Shown here piece by piece: positions 1 to 10,664 of a stretch of 64,000 nt of DNA (its first letter is position 1; each line of letters opens with the position of its first letter). A program made the translations under genes and the position numbers. Origin of the DNA: Basidiobolus meristosporus CBS 931.73 (lineage: Eukaryota > Basidiobolomycota > Basidiobolomycetes > Basidiobolales > Basidiobolaceae); the NCBI GenBank assembly GCA_002104905.1, contig MCFE01000229.1:1-64000 (forward strand), in the 5' to 3' direction. The notes below the pieces were generated by a model that worked only from the letters and a program-made list of their open reading frames with translations, ran no database searches and was not told where the DNA came from.

Positions 1-1358
1 GGACAAGCAGGCAGACATGGATGCACCAGCACAACATTTATCACAGAAAAAGCGTAGTACTACTCAAGAAGCACCCAGTCAAAGTAGCAGCAAAGGACCT
101 GGCAGTGATAAAAACCAGCAGCTTTTACAGGAGCCTGTCACAACTATGGTTGAGAGCTCAAAACAAGTTGAAAAGAAACATCAGGTTGCCAGAAGAGTGC
201 AAGCAAGGGACAAGCAGGCCACAACAGATGTGTCAGAGCATAATTTATCCAGGAGAAAGCGTAGTTCTGTACATGAAGCACTCAGACAAAGTAGCAGTGA
301 AAGACCTGGCAGTGATGAAGGAAAAGGTAAAGGAAAAAATGTTTACCCAAGCCTGAGACAGGGAGGCATGCAAAAAAAACTGCAGTTCTTGCCTATTAAT
401 GCTGCAAGCCAGTAACAGACTAAATCCCATCATAGCCAAGAAGAATTACAAACAAGAAAACAGCTGTTTTCACCAGAGTTGGAAGCGTAGCCAGTTGAGC
501 TACACTCCAGCAAGGTAGACAAGTTTGCTGAAAAAGGCAATTTGTCTACCACAGCATCCAGAGCCTCCACAGCCTCCATTGTCAACATAGTGGAGATCCC
601 ACTGACAGACAAGGCTACAACATCAAGAGCTTGTAAGACTATCACAATGCCTTCAATGGAGTTTTGGAACATCAATGGGCACACCAAGAGGTTGCCGCAC
701 TTCTTCAAGAGCAGTGCTCAAGAAAACATACTGGAATATTGCAAGGACTTATTGCAAAGACTGGCAGATGAGGAGCTAGACCTTGCAGTCCCGGCTGAAG
801 ACCAGTACATGTGGGAACCAGTGAATGAACAGTGGCATAAAGCTGTTGGGTTCCCACCAAAGTTGTGGAACCAGAGCATTACAGCAGGAATACCTATTGA
901 GTGGTGGATCTTTATGGAGTTACTTATTGAGTGAGAGGTTGAGCTTAATGTTAGTGTAGGGCATAGGGACTTTTATAGGTCAATACTGTTGACAATTGAA
1001 GTACAACTGAAGTTTCAACGAAAATAAATCAATTTGTATGCATGAGAAGTAAGAGAAACAGTTGAGTCAGGAAGTAAGTAGTGTGAAAAAGAGGCAATTG
1101 CCAATGAATTCACACAAATGTAGGAGGCAATAGAGTGTCCAGGAACAGAAAGTGAGCAAATTGGCAGGGAACCAATCAAAAGCCACTCATTCATCATTGT
1201 GACAAAACATTTTGACCAAGTTTTCGGTGAAATCTGGGGTGCAATTATTTTTCAACAATCTCTGGATGGTGTCTTGACAAGATCAGTACCTCTTAGTTGC
1301 GGGACTTTCACCTTGTGACGGCCTTTTGATGGGATCATCTCAATAATTTTTCATAGGG
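1..1358 (+). mobile_element. P-family DNA transposon, copy a (left part outside window)
   Basis: A degraded copy of the recurrent two-gene DNA transposon P. It holds the ORF A region, then about 420 bases of non-coding terminal sequence ending in TTTTCATAGGG near 1348-1358. The same terminal block recurs near 2756, 4885, 5132, 22809, 33049 and 46878, which marks it as the element end. The tnp2 half lies beyond the window start. Copy b begins directly after the terminus. Confidence 0.65.
17..937 (+). pseudogene. ORF A of P transposon, C-terminal part, broken
   Basis: This is the second gene of transposon P; I do not recognise its family. Two open pieces (17-415 and 542-934) are separated by stops near 412 and 490. 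The first piece is rich in Ser, Gln, Lys and Arg and contains two diverged tandem units with the core SSSERPGSD, spaced 207 bases apart. The second piece is the better conserved C-terminal segment, with a MPSMEFWNI-like motif and a WEPVNEQWHKAVGFPPK motif that recur in other copies. A role in DNA binding or as a transposition partner is only inferred from its pairing with a tnp2-like gene in copies d, f and g. Confidence 0.55.
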
Positions 1359-2756
1359 AGAAGGGTGCCACAGCTAGCACTAATGGCTTCCTCAAGAGCT
1401 TATCACCAGTAGGGCGGTAAGCACCAAACAAGTGGCAAGGAAATGGGAGGTAGCCAGAAGACTGCTAGTAAGGGACAGGCACATATAAACATATGCATTG
1501 GTTTGGCATTCAATAACAGTAGCAGTGAAGAACTTGGTAGTGATAAGAACCTGTGGCTTTCTCAAGAGACTGTCACACCCAGGACTGAAAGCTCCAAGCA
1601 AGAGGCAAAGAAATATCATGTTGCCAGAAGAGTGCTGACAAGGGACAAGCATGCACAAACATATGTATCATTGCAGCATTCATTAAGTGCAAAGCAAAGT
1701 ATGATAAGCACTTAGTCAAAGCTGCATTAAAAGACATGGCAATGATCAAGGTAGAGGTAAAGAGAAAAAGGTCTACCCAAGTCAGACACATGGAAGCATA
1801 AAACAATGCTGGAGTTCTGTGCAATTAATGCTGTCAGCTCAGAACAGGCCGATTCCCATAAGGGCTTAGTAGAGTAATCAGAAGGACAAAAGCTCTTCTC
1901 TTAGGAGCTCAAAGTGCATCAGTTAAGCTAAATTCTGGTGATATAGATGAGTTTGCAGAGAAAAGCTATTTGTCTATAACTGCCTCCCCATCCTCCACTG
2001 TATACAGAGTAAAGATCCCACTGACAGACAGAGCAACAATGTCACAAGCCCAAAATACTATCACAATGTCTACAGTGGAGCTTGAACATCAATCTACACA
2101 CTACAAGGTTGCAGCACTGCTGCAAGATTAGTGATCATGTAAACAGACTTGAATGTTGTAGGGATTTATTGCAAATAGTGGCAGATGAGATATTAGACCT
2201 TGAAACATTGGTGGAGCACCAGGATGTATGGGAAGTAGTGAATGAAAAGTGGCATAGAGCAACAGTATTCCTGCCAATGTCATGGAGAATGGGCAATAGA
2301 GCAAAAATACTTATTGCACAGTGGATTTAATGGGGTTGCTTGTTGAGTATGGGGTTGGGCTTAAAGCTAAAATTGGGTATAGGGACTTGTGTAGGCCAAT
2401 ACAGGCACAACTGAAGTTTCAGTGGATATAAATTAATAATTATGCAGGCTAAAAGTGGATTGATTGAGTCAGAAAGTAAGGAGTGTAAAAAAGTAGCATT
2501 AGCCAATCAATGTGAGGAAATATAGGAGGTAATTGAGTGTCCAGGATCAGAAAGTGAGAGAATTGGCAGAGGACAATCAAAAGCCACATGTGTAGAGTTA
2601 TGGTGAAAACTTCTGACCAAATCTTTGGCAAAGTCTGAGGTGCACTTATTTTTCAATGGTTTTTGCACTGGGTCCTCAAAGGACCAATATTTCTTAGTAA
2701 CATATTTTGACCTTGTGATGGCCTTTTGACAGGGTAACCAAACTACTTTTCATAGG
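1359..2756 (+). mobile_element. P-family DNA transposon, copy b (5' truncated)
   Basis: A second, more diverged copy lying head-to-tail behind copy a. The ORF A region covers about 1440-2330 and the terminal block about 2331-2756, ending in TTTTCATAGG. The first 80 bases after copy a are not clearly assigned. The block at 2450-2740 matches 1040-1340 base by base with many substitutions, so the two copies are old relative to each other. Confidence 0.6.
1443..2330 (+). pseudogene. ORF A of P transposon, copy b, broken
   Basis: Degenerate ORF A. The stretch 1443-1715 keeps a SSSEELGSDKN core like that of copy a. A second open piece at 2082-2330 keeps the C-terminal motif VNEKWHRATVFLP. Between them at least two frame changes or stops are needed to follow homology. 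No start codon can be assigned. Function unknown; see copy e for the longest readable version. Confidence 0.5.
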
Positions 2757-3300
2757 TGATGCTTTACACTCAGAAGAAGTTTGAGCCTCAAAGGACATAG
2801 CCATTGAATAATCAGAGAATGTGCTTTTGTAACTTACCAGCCAATGGTAAGACAAGGGAATATCCTGGAACTTTTAGTTGATCATGACACACCTAAGCTT
2901 ACAAGACTTACTGACAATACTGAGACATTAAGCTATTGGTATAGCAAGAAAAGAGATTCAGGTAAACCCACTCATGTTTAGTAATGGAGATTGTGATGAT
3001 GTGCAACTTGAATGTGTCTAGTTTGTAGTCAAATCCATTAGCTCTAAGCAGAGCCCACCATTACATCAGTTTTATCTATTAAATCAATGGAAATAGTCAG
3101 CAAATGAATTCACAGATCCTTATTAGACAGAACTAAATTCATTACGTAAGATCCAATTCAGTGATAGCCAAGCAATTAAATCAATCATCAGTCACAACCT
3201 ACATTAGGAAATACAATCATCCAGCGCTTGATCTGGTAAACTATTTGCAATGAGTTGCTGCAACCTCAATGGACTCATTCTGTTGATAGTGTCATTTTGA
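2757..3300 (+). mobile_element. Ty3/gypsy fragment: pol C-terminus plus LTR
   Basis: Plus-strand remnant of the same gypsy family as the intact element at 24020-28957. At about 2838-2975 it encodes the end of pol, ending in a YWYSKKRDSGKP motif that matches [12 protein letters not shown] at the C-terminus of the intact protein. From about 2986 to 3300 it carries a diverged LTR resembling the reverse complement of the intact LTR, including the stretch that contains CAACCTACATTAGGAAATAC. No duplications flank it. Confidence 0.6.
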
Positions 3301-3589
3301 GCAATGAGTGCCAAATAATGACAGAGTATGCCAGAAAGGCAAAGTAGACCTCTATTTGGTCATGCAGTGTTACATACAGCTATACATCTTTATGCAAAGC
3401 AGCCCTGGTGTCTCACCAACTGTGCTGAGAAAAATTCATTTTCTGCCCTTTTTTTGGGCTAATGTTCTGCCAAATGTAGAGGAGTGTGGTAGGACTGAAT
3501 ACTTGATATCAGTATCTAGATGGTTCAGCATAGGCAATAGGTGTTGCAAGCTGGAGTGCGTCATTACAAATTAAATCTTCTCAAATATT
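3301..3589. other. unassigned spacer
   Basis: A 289-base stretch between two gypsy remnants running in opposite directions. An 88-codon frame covers 3308-3574, but it has no recognisable motif and no second copy that I can see in the window. I treat it as non-coding or as an unidentified repeat fragment. Confidence 0.4.
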
Positions 3590-4884
3590 TTTTGTTTACT
3601 TACAAGTTGGTAAGTTGAAAATGGACATTATCTGGTGATCTGAAGTAATTCTGTCCATTGTAATTCAGCTTATTCCAAGTGATGTTTCTTAACAATACAA
3701 AGTTCCCAACTGCCAACATCACCAGTGATATAGACTTATCAATTCTCTGCTCCATTGGTTCTGCACTGTTAGAGACTTGGGCCTGTGCCTCTGGATGCTT
3801 TTATTCTAATTGTTGGTGTCTACTAGGCTAACTGAGTTCATCCTCCAAGTTGTTGGTGGGCTTTAGTAGTGTAAGATATCCTGAAATCATTGGCTCACAT
3901 CCATACACTTAGTAAACTGGCAATTGCTGGGTAGTGTTGTGCACCCTGACTCTGCATGCAAGGAGTGCTTGGTCGATATACTTGTCCCAACTACCTACAG
4001 CTCCATTTGCATACTAAGTCAGCATTTTCCTATATAATTCAATTAAGTGCCCAGTGACTCAAATAGCTCTGGGGTGATATACTGAGGTTCTCAAATATCT
4101 GATTGGCTATATTGCCAGATATGCTTTCAATGTTTTAGCCATAGAGCCTGCTCCACTATTTGGTAATACTTCTACAGGGCATCCAAATCTCATCAGGTTC
4201 TCATGGTGGATGAAACTTGCAGCATCTTGTTCACTGGCTACCAGCATAGGTCTCACAATGGGCCATTTGGTTCATGATCAGTTGGTACTAGAATCCACTA
4301 ATTGCACTTCCTAGTGGTGAGCAGTCCTCCTACAGGCGGCAAGGGGAAGAGTTCAGCAACTCTCTGTGGTTAAACTTTACTGATTTGGCAACATCTCCCT
4401 CTCATGCGGTGGATATTTATGTTCCTCTGAGTTCAGCTTCTTGGATTTTAAAACAACTGGGTATTTCTTTATCTCATGTTCTTAGCTCAGTATGCTAGCA
4501 ATTGCATAATTGGAAGCATTTACGTAGAGAATAAATACTTTCTGGAAGCCAGGTATTCTCAAGCTTGGCAGCTTGGCAAGTTGATTTTTGGGTGTTTTAA
4601 AAGCAGTCTCACATGCTGGATACCACTTTAAGGTGTTGTCTTCTCTGAGAATATTAGTCAAAAGAGCTGCAATACTTGCAATATACTTGACTAATCCCTG
4701 ATAATTAGAAACCATTTCAAGATGTGATTGGAGCTCTGAAATGGTATGGGGCTGCTTCAGATTACTACAACTTTTTTTTTCATGGGTTCTGAAGTCACTC
4801 CTGAGCTAGTCACATTGTGTCCCTGCTACTCAACATGTTCCATAAAGAATTTGCACTTTGCTAGCTTGCTCTCTCTTAGCTTCA
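3590..4884 (-). pseudogene. Ty3/gypsy pol fragment (integrase to RT), decayed
   Basis: Minus-strand relic matching the intact gypsy pol (about 24530-26430) in the same order: integrase C-terminal region near 3600-3800, integrase core near 4100-4300, RNase H near 4480-4720 and the end of RT near 4720-4884. The clearest piece is 4482-4715, which keeps SIAALLTNIL and [10 protein letters not shown] beside a mutated RNase H start (YVNASNYAI where the intact copy has CTDASDYAI). There are many stops and deletions. It is cut at 4885 by a P terminal block. Confidence 0.6.
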
Positions 4885-5131
4885 ACCCTATAAGAGGTTA
4901 TTGTATTGATTCTATCTAAAGACCATCACAAATGCACAGTCTCATGACCAAGAGGTACTGATCCCCTCAGGACACAGTCCAGAGAGTGTTGAAAAATAAT
5001 TCCACCCCAGATTTCAAAAAACTAGATAAAATTTTTCATCGCAGCAGTATAAGTGGCTTTGATTGGCTCCCTGACAATTTACCTACTGGCTGATTGCAGA
5101 CACAATATCACCTCCTATGTTTGTGTGCAGA
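4885..5131. repeat. P-family terminal block, isolated fragment
   Basis: About 247 bases starting CCCTATAAG that repeat the outer terminus of P, followed at once by the terminus of copy c (5132) in the same orientation. The stretches 4919-5130 and 5160-5380 align side by side: both carry AAAGACCATCACAAA and later AAGAGGTACTGAT. It is either a nested P insertion or a partial duplication of the end. Confidence 0.55.
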
Positions 5132-6858
5132 CCCTATGAAAACTATGGGATGATCCTGTCAAAAGACCATCACAAAGTTAAATTCCTGTGACTAAGAGGT
5201 ACTGATTTTGTCAGGACACTGTCCAGAGACTGTCAAAAAATAATTGCACCCCAGATTTCACAAAAAACTTAGTCAAAATTTTTCATCAAAATAATGTATA
5301 AGTGGCTTTGGATTGGTTCCCTGCCAATTTGCTCACTTTCTGATCCTGGACATTCTATTGCCTCCTACATTTGTGTGAATTGATTGGCTATTGCCTCTTT
5401 TCACACGCCTTGTTTCCTGACTTGACCATTTTTCTTACTTCTCATGCATACAAATTGATTTATTTCTTTTAAACTTCAGTTGTACCTCAATTGCCAATTG
5501 TATCAACCTATGCAAACCCCTATACTCTACACTAACATCAAGCCCAACCCCACACTCAACAAGTAACTCCACTATAATCCATGGTGGGAACCCAATGATA
5601 TTATGCCACTGTTCATTCATTGGTTCTCATACATCATTGTCTTCAGCTGGCACTGCAAGGTCTAGCACCTCATCTGCCAGTCTTTAAAATAAATCCTTGG
5701 GATATTCAGGTGTGTTTTCCTGAGCACAGCTCTTGAATAGGTGCTGCAACCTCTAGGTCTTCCTATTAATGTTCCAAATTCCACTGAAGGCATTGTAATT
5801 GTCTTTTGAGTTCTTGACAATGTAGCCTTGTCTGTCAGTGGGATCTCCACTTGGTCACCATTGCAGGATGTGGAGGCTGTGGTGAACAAATTTCCTTTTT
5901 CTGCAAACTCATCTACCTTGCTGGAGTGTAGCTCAACTGGATGTGCTTCCAACTTGTGAGGAAACTGCTGTTTTTTGTTGATAATTCTTCTTGGGTATCA
6001 TGGGATTGAGTTTGTTCCAGGCTTGTGACATTAATTGGCAAAAACTGCAGTTTTTTTTGCATGTTACCCTGTCTCAAGCTTGGCTAGAAATCTTTCTGTT
6101 TACCTTTCCTTTATCACTGCCAGGTCTTTCACTGCTACTTTGTCTGAGTGCTTCTTGTAATGAACCTCATTTTCTCTGGCTTTCTATTTGGGCACTGTTG
6201 TTGTCCTTCAAACACTGTTCAGTGTGCCATTGCTGTTACATCAGGAAATGGCTAAATTCTTGGCTGTGACATTGAGCTACTTGAGTTCCTTCTTTGCAGC
6301 CAAGAAACAGCTTTCTCTATCTGGGTTATTGATTGCTCTACACCTTTTATCCACTTATCTTGTTTCTGGACTGCTTTTGCAACATTTTCATTGGCCTCAG
6401 CACTATGGTCATCTTGTGGCTCTGCAGTGGTTCCTAATAGCCAGCTAGATTCAGAGCCAAGTGAGCCAAACCAAAGAGAAATGGTGTTACATATACATGT
6501 GTATGTGGTGCCTCAGCTTTATTTACAATGATTACAATAGCAAGTTAACATTGAGTCATACATTCATGTATGTGCAATGTCTTATATGCAAAACTGTCTT
6601 AAACTCACAGTATTGGCAACAAAGTGATACAATAGCATTATGTTTTTGAGTGTTAAAATGTTTGCCTCATGGACAATATTAACTTGAATCAATGCTATAA
6701 GCAAAGAGAGAAACAACCATGTGGCTATTGTAATAAGCCTCACAGCCATGGAGCATGCAGACAGCATAGGTAGTGTTACAAGGATCATAGCTAGTGTTTT
6801 GCCACCCAAGTCATATTTGACCATTGATCAATCACTACTGTACCAACAATATCCTGCA
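5132..6858 (-). mobile_element. P-family DNA transposon, copy c (truncated)
   Basis: Begins with the terminal sequence CCCTATGAAAACTATGGG at 5132, runs through the terminal block to about 5600, then through ORF A on the minus strand. It is cut at 6859 by the left LTR of gypsy-1. The upstream ORF A segment near 6480-6858 is also seen at 31395, 34900, 38550 and 44440 beside tnp2 genes, so the missing neighbour here would be tnp2. Confidence 0.6.
5435..6850 (-). pseudogene. ORF A of P transposon, copy c, broken
   Basis: ORF A in pieces on the minus strand. The stretch 5662-5952 keeps the VELHSSKVDEFAEKGN and VEIPLTDKAT motifs shared with copies a, d, e and f. Upstream stretches to about 6850 include the segment reading DIVGTVVIDQWSNMTW, the likely N-terminal part. 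Many stops and frame changes interrupt it. No recognised domain; low-complexity, Ser/Lys-rich character as in the other copies. Confidence 0.5.
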
Positions 6859-7387
6859 TGTTATGAATAGACACAAGGCAGGAGAGTAGAGCTAGGCAAG
6901 GCAGGACCAGGAAAGGACTTAGGTGTGGATCAACAAGGCAAGGCAGATTTCCAAGGCAAGGCTGTTTATTCAAGACCTGTGTTTATCAGACTGAGGAATA
7001 CTTAAGGGGGGATAGGACTATATATACTTTTTGGCTATACTGATGCCAAGAGATATTAGCTAATACTAATGGGGTTGTGGGGTGAGGCACAGCAATGGTG
7101 CTGGGGATAATGACATAGATGACATGGCACTGAGACAGGATGGGGAAATGGATTGGGTCACCTGATAACGTGACTAACTCATGTGACCTGGTATCTCCAT
7201 ATATGGTACTGGACTATGAAAAATACAATGGGAGGCTTCCATGGAATGTTCCATCGTGTAACAATGGCTTGGAATGGTGAGGAACTTTCTGGAAGGTGGT
7301 AGAAGGCTCCAGAAGGAATCTCTTAGAAATTGAGCTAGGAAGCTGAAACTTGGCATGGGTGTTCATGGTTGTCATGTGATCATGACA
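6859..7387 (-). repeat. gypsy-1 3' LTR
   Basis: 529 bases, starting TGTTATGAATAG and ending GATCATGACA on the plus strand. It aligns along its length with 13296-13816 with scattered differences, so the element is not recent. It contains an ACTATATATAC motif near 7018 on the plus strand, the TATA-like element read on minus. Confidence 0.88.
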
Positions 7388-7402
7388 CTATTCTTCTTTT
7401 CC
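7388..7402 (-). other. gypsy-1 polypurine tract
   Basis: On the minus strand this reads GGAAAAGAAGAATAG immediately before the 3' LTR, the expected place and composition of the plus-strand DNA primer. Confidence 0.7.
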
Positions 7403-7881
7403 AGACAAAGCTCTGTTTCCCTTTGGGGCAGGTTTTGCAGGATATTGCTGGTGGAACTGGGTAACTAGTTCTGAGCAATTAGTGAGATGGGTAGCTGGTT
7501 CCCATGTTTGGTCACTTGGACCATAACCAATCCAGTCTACTAAGTAGTACAGCTTTGACCAGATATACTTGGAGTCTAGGATCTGTTTAACTTCAAATTC
7601 TTGATGTTGGTCAACCTGGATGGCTTGGGGCTTTGCTTCTTGCTGGTTTAGAAAGGTGTTCCTACAATACAGCTCCAGGAGGGACACATGAAAAGTATCA
7701 TGGATTTTCATACTTGCTGGTAACTGAGCTGATATACTATAGGGCTAAGCTTCTTCTTGATCTTGAAGGGACCAAGTTTCTTGAAATCCAGTTTGTCACA
7801 AAGGCGGTTGATGCTGATGTTTCTTCTGAGCAACCATACAGAATCTCCTTCATTAAGATCAGGGCTGGGATGCCGTTTTAG
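7388..7881 (-). pseudogene. gypsy-1 integrase C-terminus and chromodomain
   Basis: The C-terminal end of pol. The frame 7388-7711 contains a chromodomain: FEVKQILDSKY, then YLVDWIGYGPSDQTWEP, then ELVTQFHQQYP. In chromoviruses this module is thought to steer integration to chromatin with particular histone marks. Just upstream (7711-7881, another frame) is the integrase tail that leads into FHVSLLELY. A frame change near 7711-7880 separates it from the integrase core. The chromodomain has the Trp/Tyr and TWEP residues usual for the fold and looks the least damaged part of the gene. Confidence 0.82.
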
Positions 7882-7938
7882 ATTGGTAAATTTCTTGTAG
7901 CTTTCTTGAGCTAAGGATAGCTTGTCCTTGAGGGTATT

Positions 7939-9138
7939 CTAGATGTCCTGGATTGCTTGGGCATGTTCAGCCACATGTGGGCTCATTGGGTTAGTTGGAA
8001 TCTGAATATCAAACTGAGGGTGAGATCCATAGTTTGCATAGAATGGTGTAAACCCGGTTGCACTATGGCTTGAGTTGTTGTAGGCAAACTCAGCAACAGG
8101 GAGTAGATCAACCCAATTGTCTTGCTGGTAATTAATATAGCACCAGAGGTATTGCTCTAGAATCTGGTTGATTCTTTCAGTCTGCCCATCAGATTGAGGA
8201 TGGAAGGCAGTGGAGAGTTTGACTTGAACACCAAGGTATTGCATGAAGTGTTTCCAAAACTTGGACACCAAGTGTAGGCCTCTATCTGACGTAATATCAC
8301 TGGGGATACCATGAAGGCGGAAAATATTCTTGAGGACTAATGCAGCAGTTTCTTTTGCATCTGTGTTCTTACAGCAAGGGATAAAGTGAGCCATCTTGGT
8401 CAGCCGGTCAGCCACTACAAGTATAGCATTGAAGCCACAGGACTCATGGAGGTCAGTAATGAAGTCCATAGATATAGATCTCCATTGATGTTCTGGGATA
8501 GGCAAGGGCTGGAGAAGTCCATAGGGCTGTTGTCTGGCTGGTTTTGCACAGTTGCAAATATCACAAGTCAGAATGTACTCTTTGATAAGAGTTATCATTC
8601 TAGGCCACCAGAAATCTCTTTTGATAGCATTCAAGGTTTTGACAGTACCAAAGTGGCCTGCAACCATTGAATCATGCCAAGACTTAATGCCGTCTAGCTG
8701 GGTGGCAAGGTCTGGGACATAAAGCTGCTGCTTGTGGTAGATGAGGTTGTTTACCAAATGCAGGTTCTGGATGTTTGGAAACTTGGAAGGGGGCCCAACT
8801 GGGGATTCCAGATATTTCCTGACAGTGCTGGAAGTCATATCAGAGGCTTGGGATTCTGATATCCTTACTAGGAATGAAGGGATGACAAGACTTGAGGGCT
8901 GGGTGGCAAGAATCTCAAAATGTTTCATGCTCAGCAATGGGTGTTCCATTTGCCAACAAGCATCATCTCCCTCTTCCAGGGCATATTCCTTTTTTCTGGG
9001 CTGGGCATCAGGCTTTCCTTGCTTTGCACCAGGTCTATAGGTGATAGTAAAGTCAAAGCTGGACAGGAAGAGTGACCATCCAGCTTGTCTCCAGTTTATT
9101 ACTTTGGAAGTTGCCAAGTACTTGAGGTTCTTATGGTC
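7939..9138 (-). pseudogene. gypsy-1 RNase H end and integrase
   Basis: A long open stretch beginning in the RNase H C-terminus (DHKNLKYLATSKVINWRQAG) and passing into integrase. A zinc-binding HHCC module is visible (HDSMVAGHFG, then CDICNCAKP). The DDE core shows SMDFITDLH, ITSDRGLHLVSKFW and SDGQTERINQ, giving the three acidic residues. The open frame continues artificially into the solo LTR at 9143; native coding stops at the junction and resumes beyond 10214. It is followed downstream by the integrase tail and chromodomain in another frame. Confidence 0.85.
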
Positions 9139-9142
9139 ACGG

Positions 9143-10213
9143 TGTGGTGGTGTATAGGTCCAAGGGAGAGATACGTCCAACACTTCTCAAGTGTTTTGTG
9201 TGTGGGGTGTTCACTGGGTGCAATAACCTCTGGCAAAAGCTTGCTAGGAATACTTGGGTTCTGTCTCTAATCTAATGTGAAGGGGAATAAAGCCACAAGC
9301 TTGTCAAGGGAAAACTATTGAGCTACAATCCCCAACTTAGTTGGCGTCTTAACAAAAGTATGTGCTGGGTTCAGTGTCCTTTGAGATGACAATGTACTAA
9401 AGCTTCCAAAGTCAAAACAACTGTAAACTCCACCAGCAGGGACTTGATAAGAATGCAGCTGTGGTCAATAGTTACAATGACAGAAAAGTATCTTTGCCTG
9501 TACAAGAACAAACTTGGGAAAGAATCAAATGTAATAAAAGATACCTACTCTGAGTATTCCTCACAAGTAGTGCCTCCAAGGTCAATTGGCTGTCAGCGCA
9601 GTTTCCTGGGAGTGTCCTGTGGTCTAGGGTTGGAAGTTCAGGTAGCAGCAGGTAGCAGTGATCACACTAATCAACAAGTTGGTATATTGATAAAAGGGAT
9701 GATGATTTATTGTTGAGGGATAGCCTCCCTTATATACTTTTCTTACCGGCTAAGTGATTACTAATCATGGTGTTCCAGAAGGTTCCGGATATCAATAGAA
9801 GTCTTAATGACATCAGAATGACCTAAGAATGTACTAAGTAGGTGCCAGAAGGTTCTAAGAGGCACAGCACATCCAACCAATCAGGAATCAGTATTCTGAA
9901 ACCTGTGCAACATGGGGATACCATCTATGGTATGGAAATGGTAGGGATGGTGACACGGGTTGATCATGTGTCACAGGTACTGGCGCGGGTACTTGCCTAA
10001 TATAGAAGCACTTGTAGCTAGTAATCTTACATAAAGTGAGGGGTAACTTATGCAATAAGGGAAGCAGGTGTGATAGTCAACCGGCTTATGGGATAGTACT
10101 GATTAGGTAAGACAAATGGGATAAAACTAAAATAAGTGTAGTAGAGATATTGGGAAGTAGAAAATAAGGGAATGAGCACATCTGTCAGTGGGTGTCACTG
10201 TCACCCCACTACA
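9143..10213 (+). repeat. solo LTR, family Y (copy 1)
   Basis: 1071 bases, TGTGGTGGTGTATAGG to CACCCCACTACA, with TG/CA ends, flanked by the 4-base duplication ACGG (9139-9142 and 10214-10217). It sits in the RNase H coding sequence of gypsy-1; dropping it and one ACGG restores the reading KVFRDHKNLKYL. No internal retroelement sequence accompanies it, so it is a solo LTR. Copies 2 and 3 lie at 49573 and 61655. Part of it (about 9220-9600) resembles the gypsy-1 leader at 12900-13240, which implies related families. Strand is nominal. Confidence 0.85.
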
Positions 10214-10217
10214 ACGG

Positions 10218-10531
10218 AAGACTTTGATTTTGTGCTTTGCACTGTCCAGGTAGTGTCTCCATTGCTCAAAGACTTCAATGATGGCAAACAATTCCTTATC
10301 ATAGATATCATAGTTGATCTCTGCAGGGGAAAACTTCCAAGAGTAGAATGCAATGGGGTGCAACACATTGTCTTCATCACACTGGGAGAGTATGGCACCA
10401 AGGGCAAAATCAGAAGCATCACTCCCTACTATGAATTGCTTCTCAAGGTCAGGGTGCGCAAGCAGGGGGGCTTTCAGGAAAGATTTCTGGAGTTGGTTGA
10501 ATGAGGTGGATTTTCTCCTCATTCCAGGCAA
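10218..10531 (-). pseudogene. gypsy-1 RNase H, N-terminal part
   Basis: Continues the gene across the Y insertion. It carries the start of RNase H (FIVGSDASDFALGAILSQ), then IAFYSWKFSPAEINYDIYDKEL and EVFEQWRHYL, matching the first catalytic Asp and Glu regions of Ty3-type RNase H. The final codons read into the solo LTR. A frame change near 10530-10660 separates it from RT. Confidence 0.8.
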
Positions 10532-10664
10532 AAGGTGTGTTCTTCTGGGTAAGCTTTGTCAGAGGGGTGACTATCTTGGAGTAGTTGGCTATGAACCTGC
10601 AATAGAAGTTGGCAAATCCCAGGAAGGATTGTACTTCCTTGACTGAGCTTGGAGTTTTCCAGGA

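Noticed and set aside
5132-6858. P copy c as a complete transposon
   Set aside because: Only one end and part of ORF A are present; the copy is cut by the gypsy-1 LTR.
7633-7881. Plus-strand frame of 82 codons and similar frames at 8386-8670, 8741-9040, 10172-10504, 18742-19056 and 27363-27719
   Set aside because: They are antisense shadows of gypsy or copia coding on minus, with no motifs of their own.
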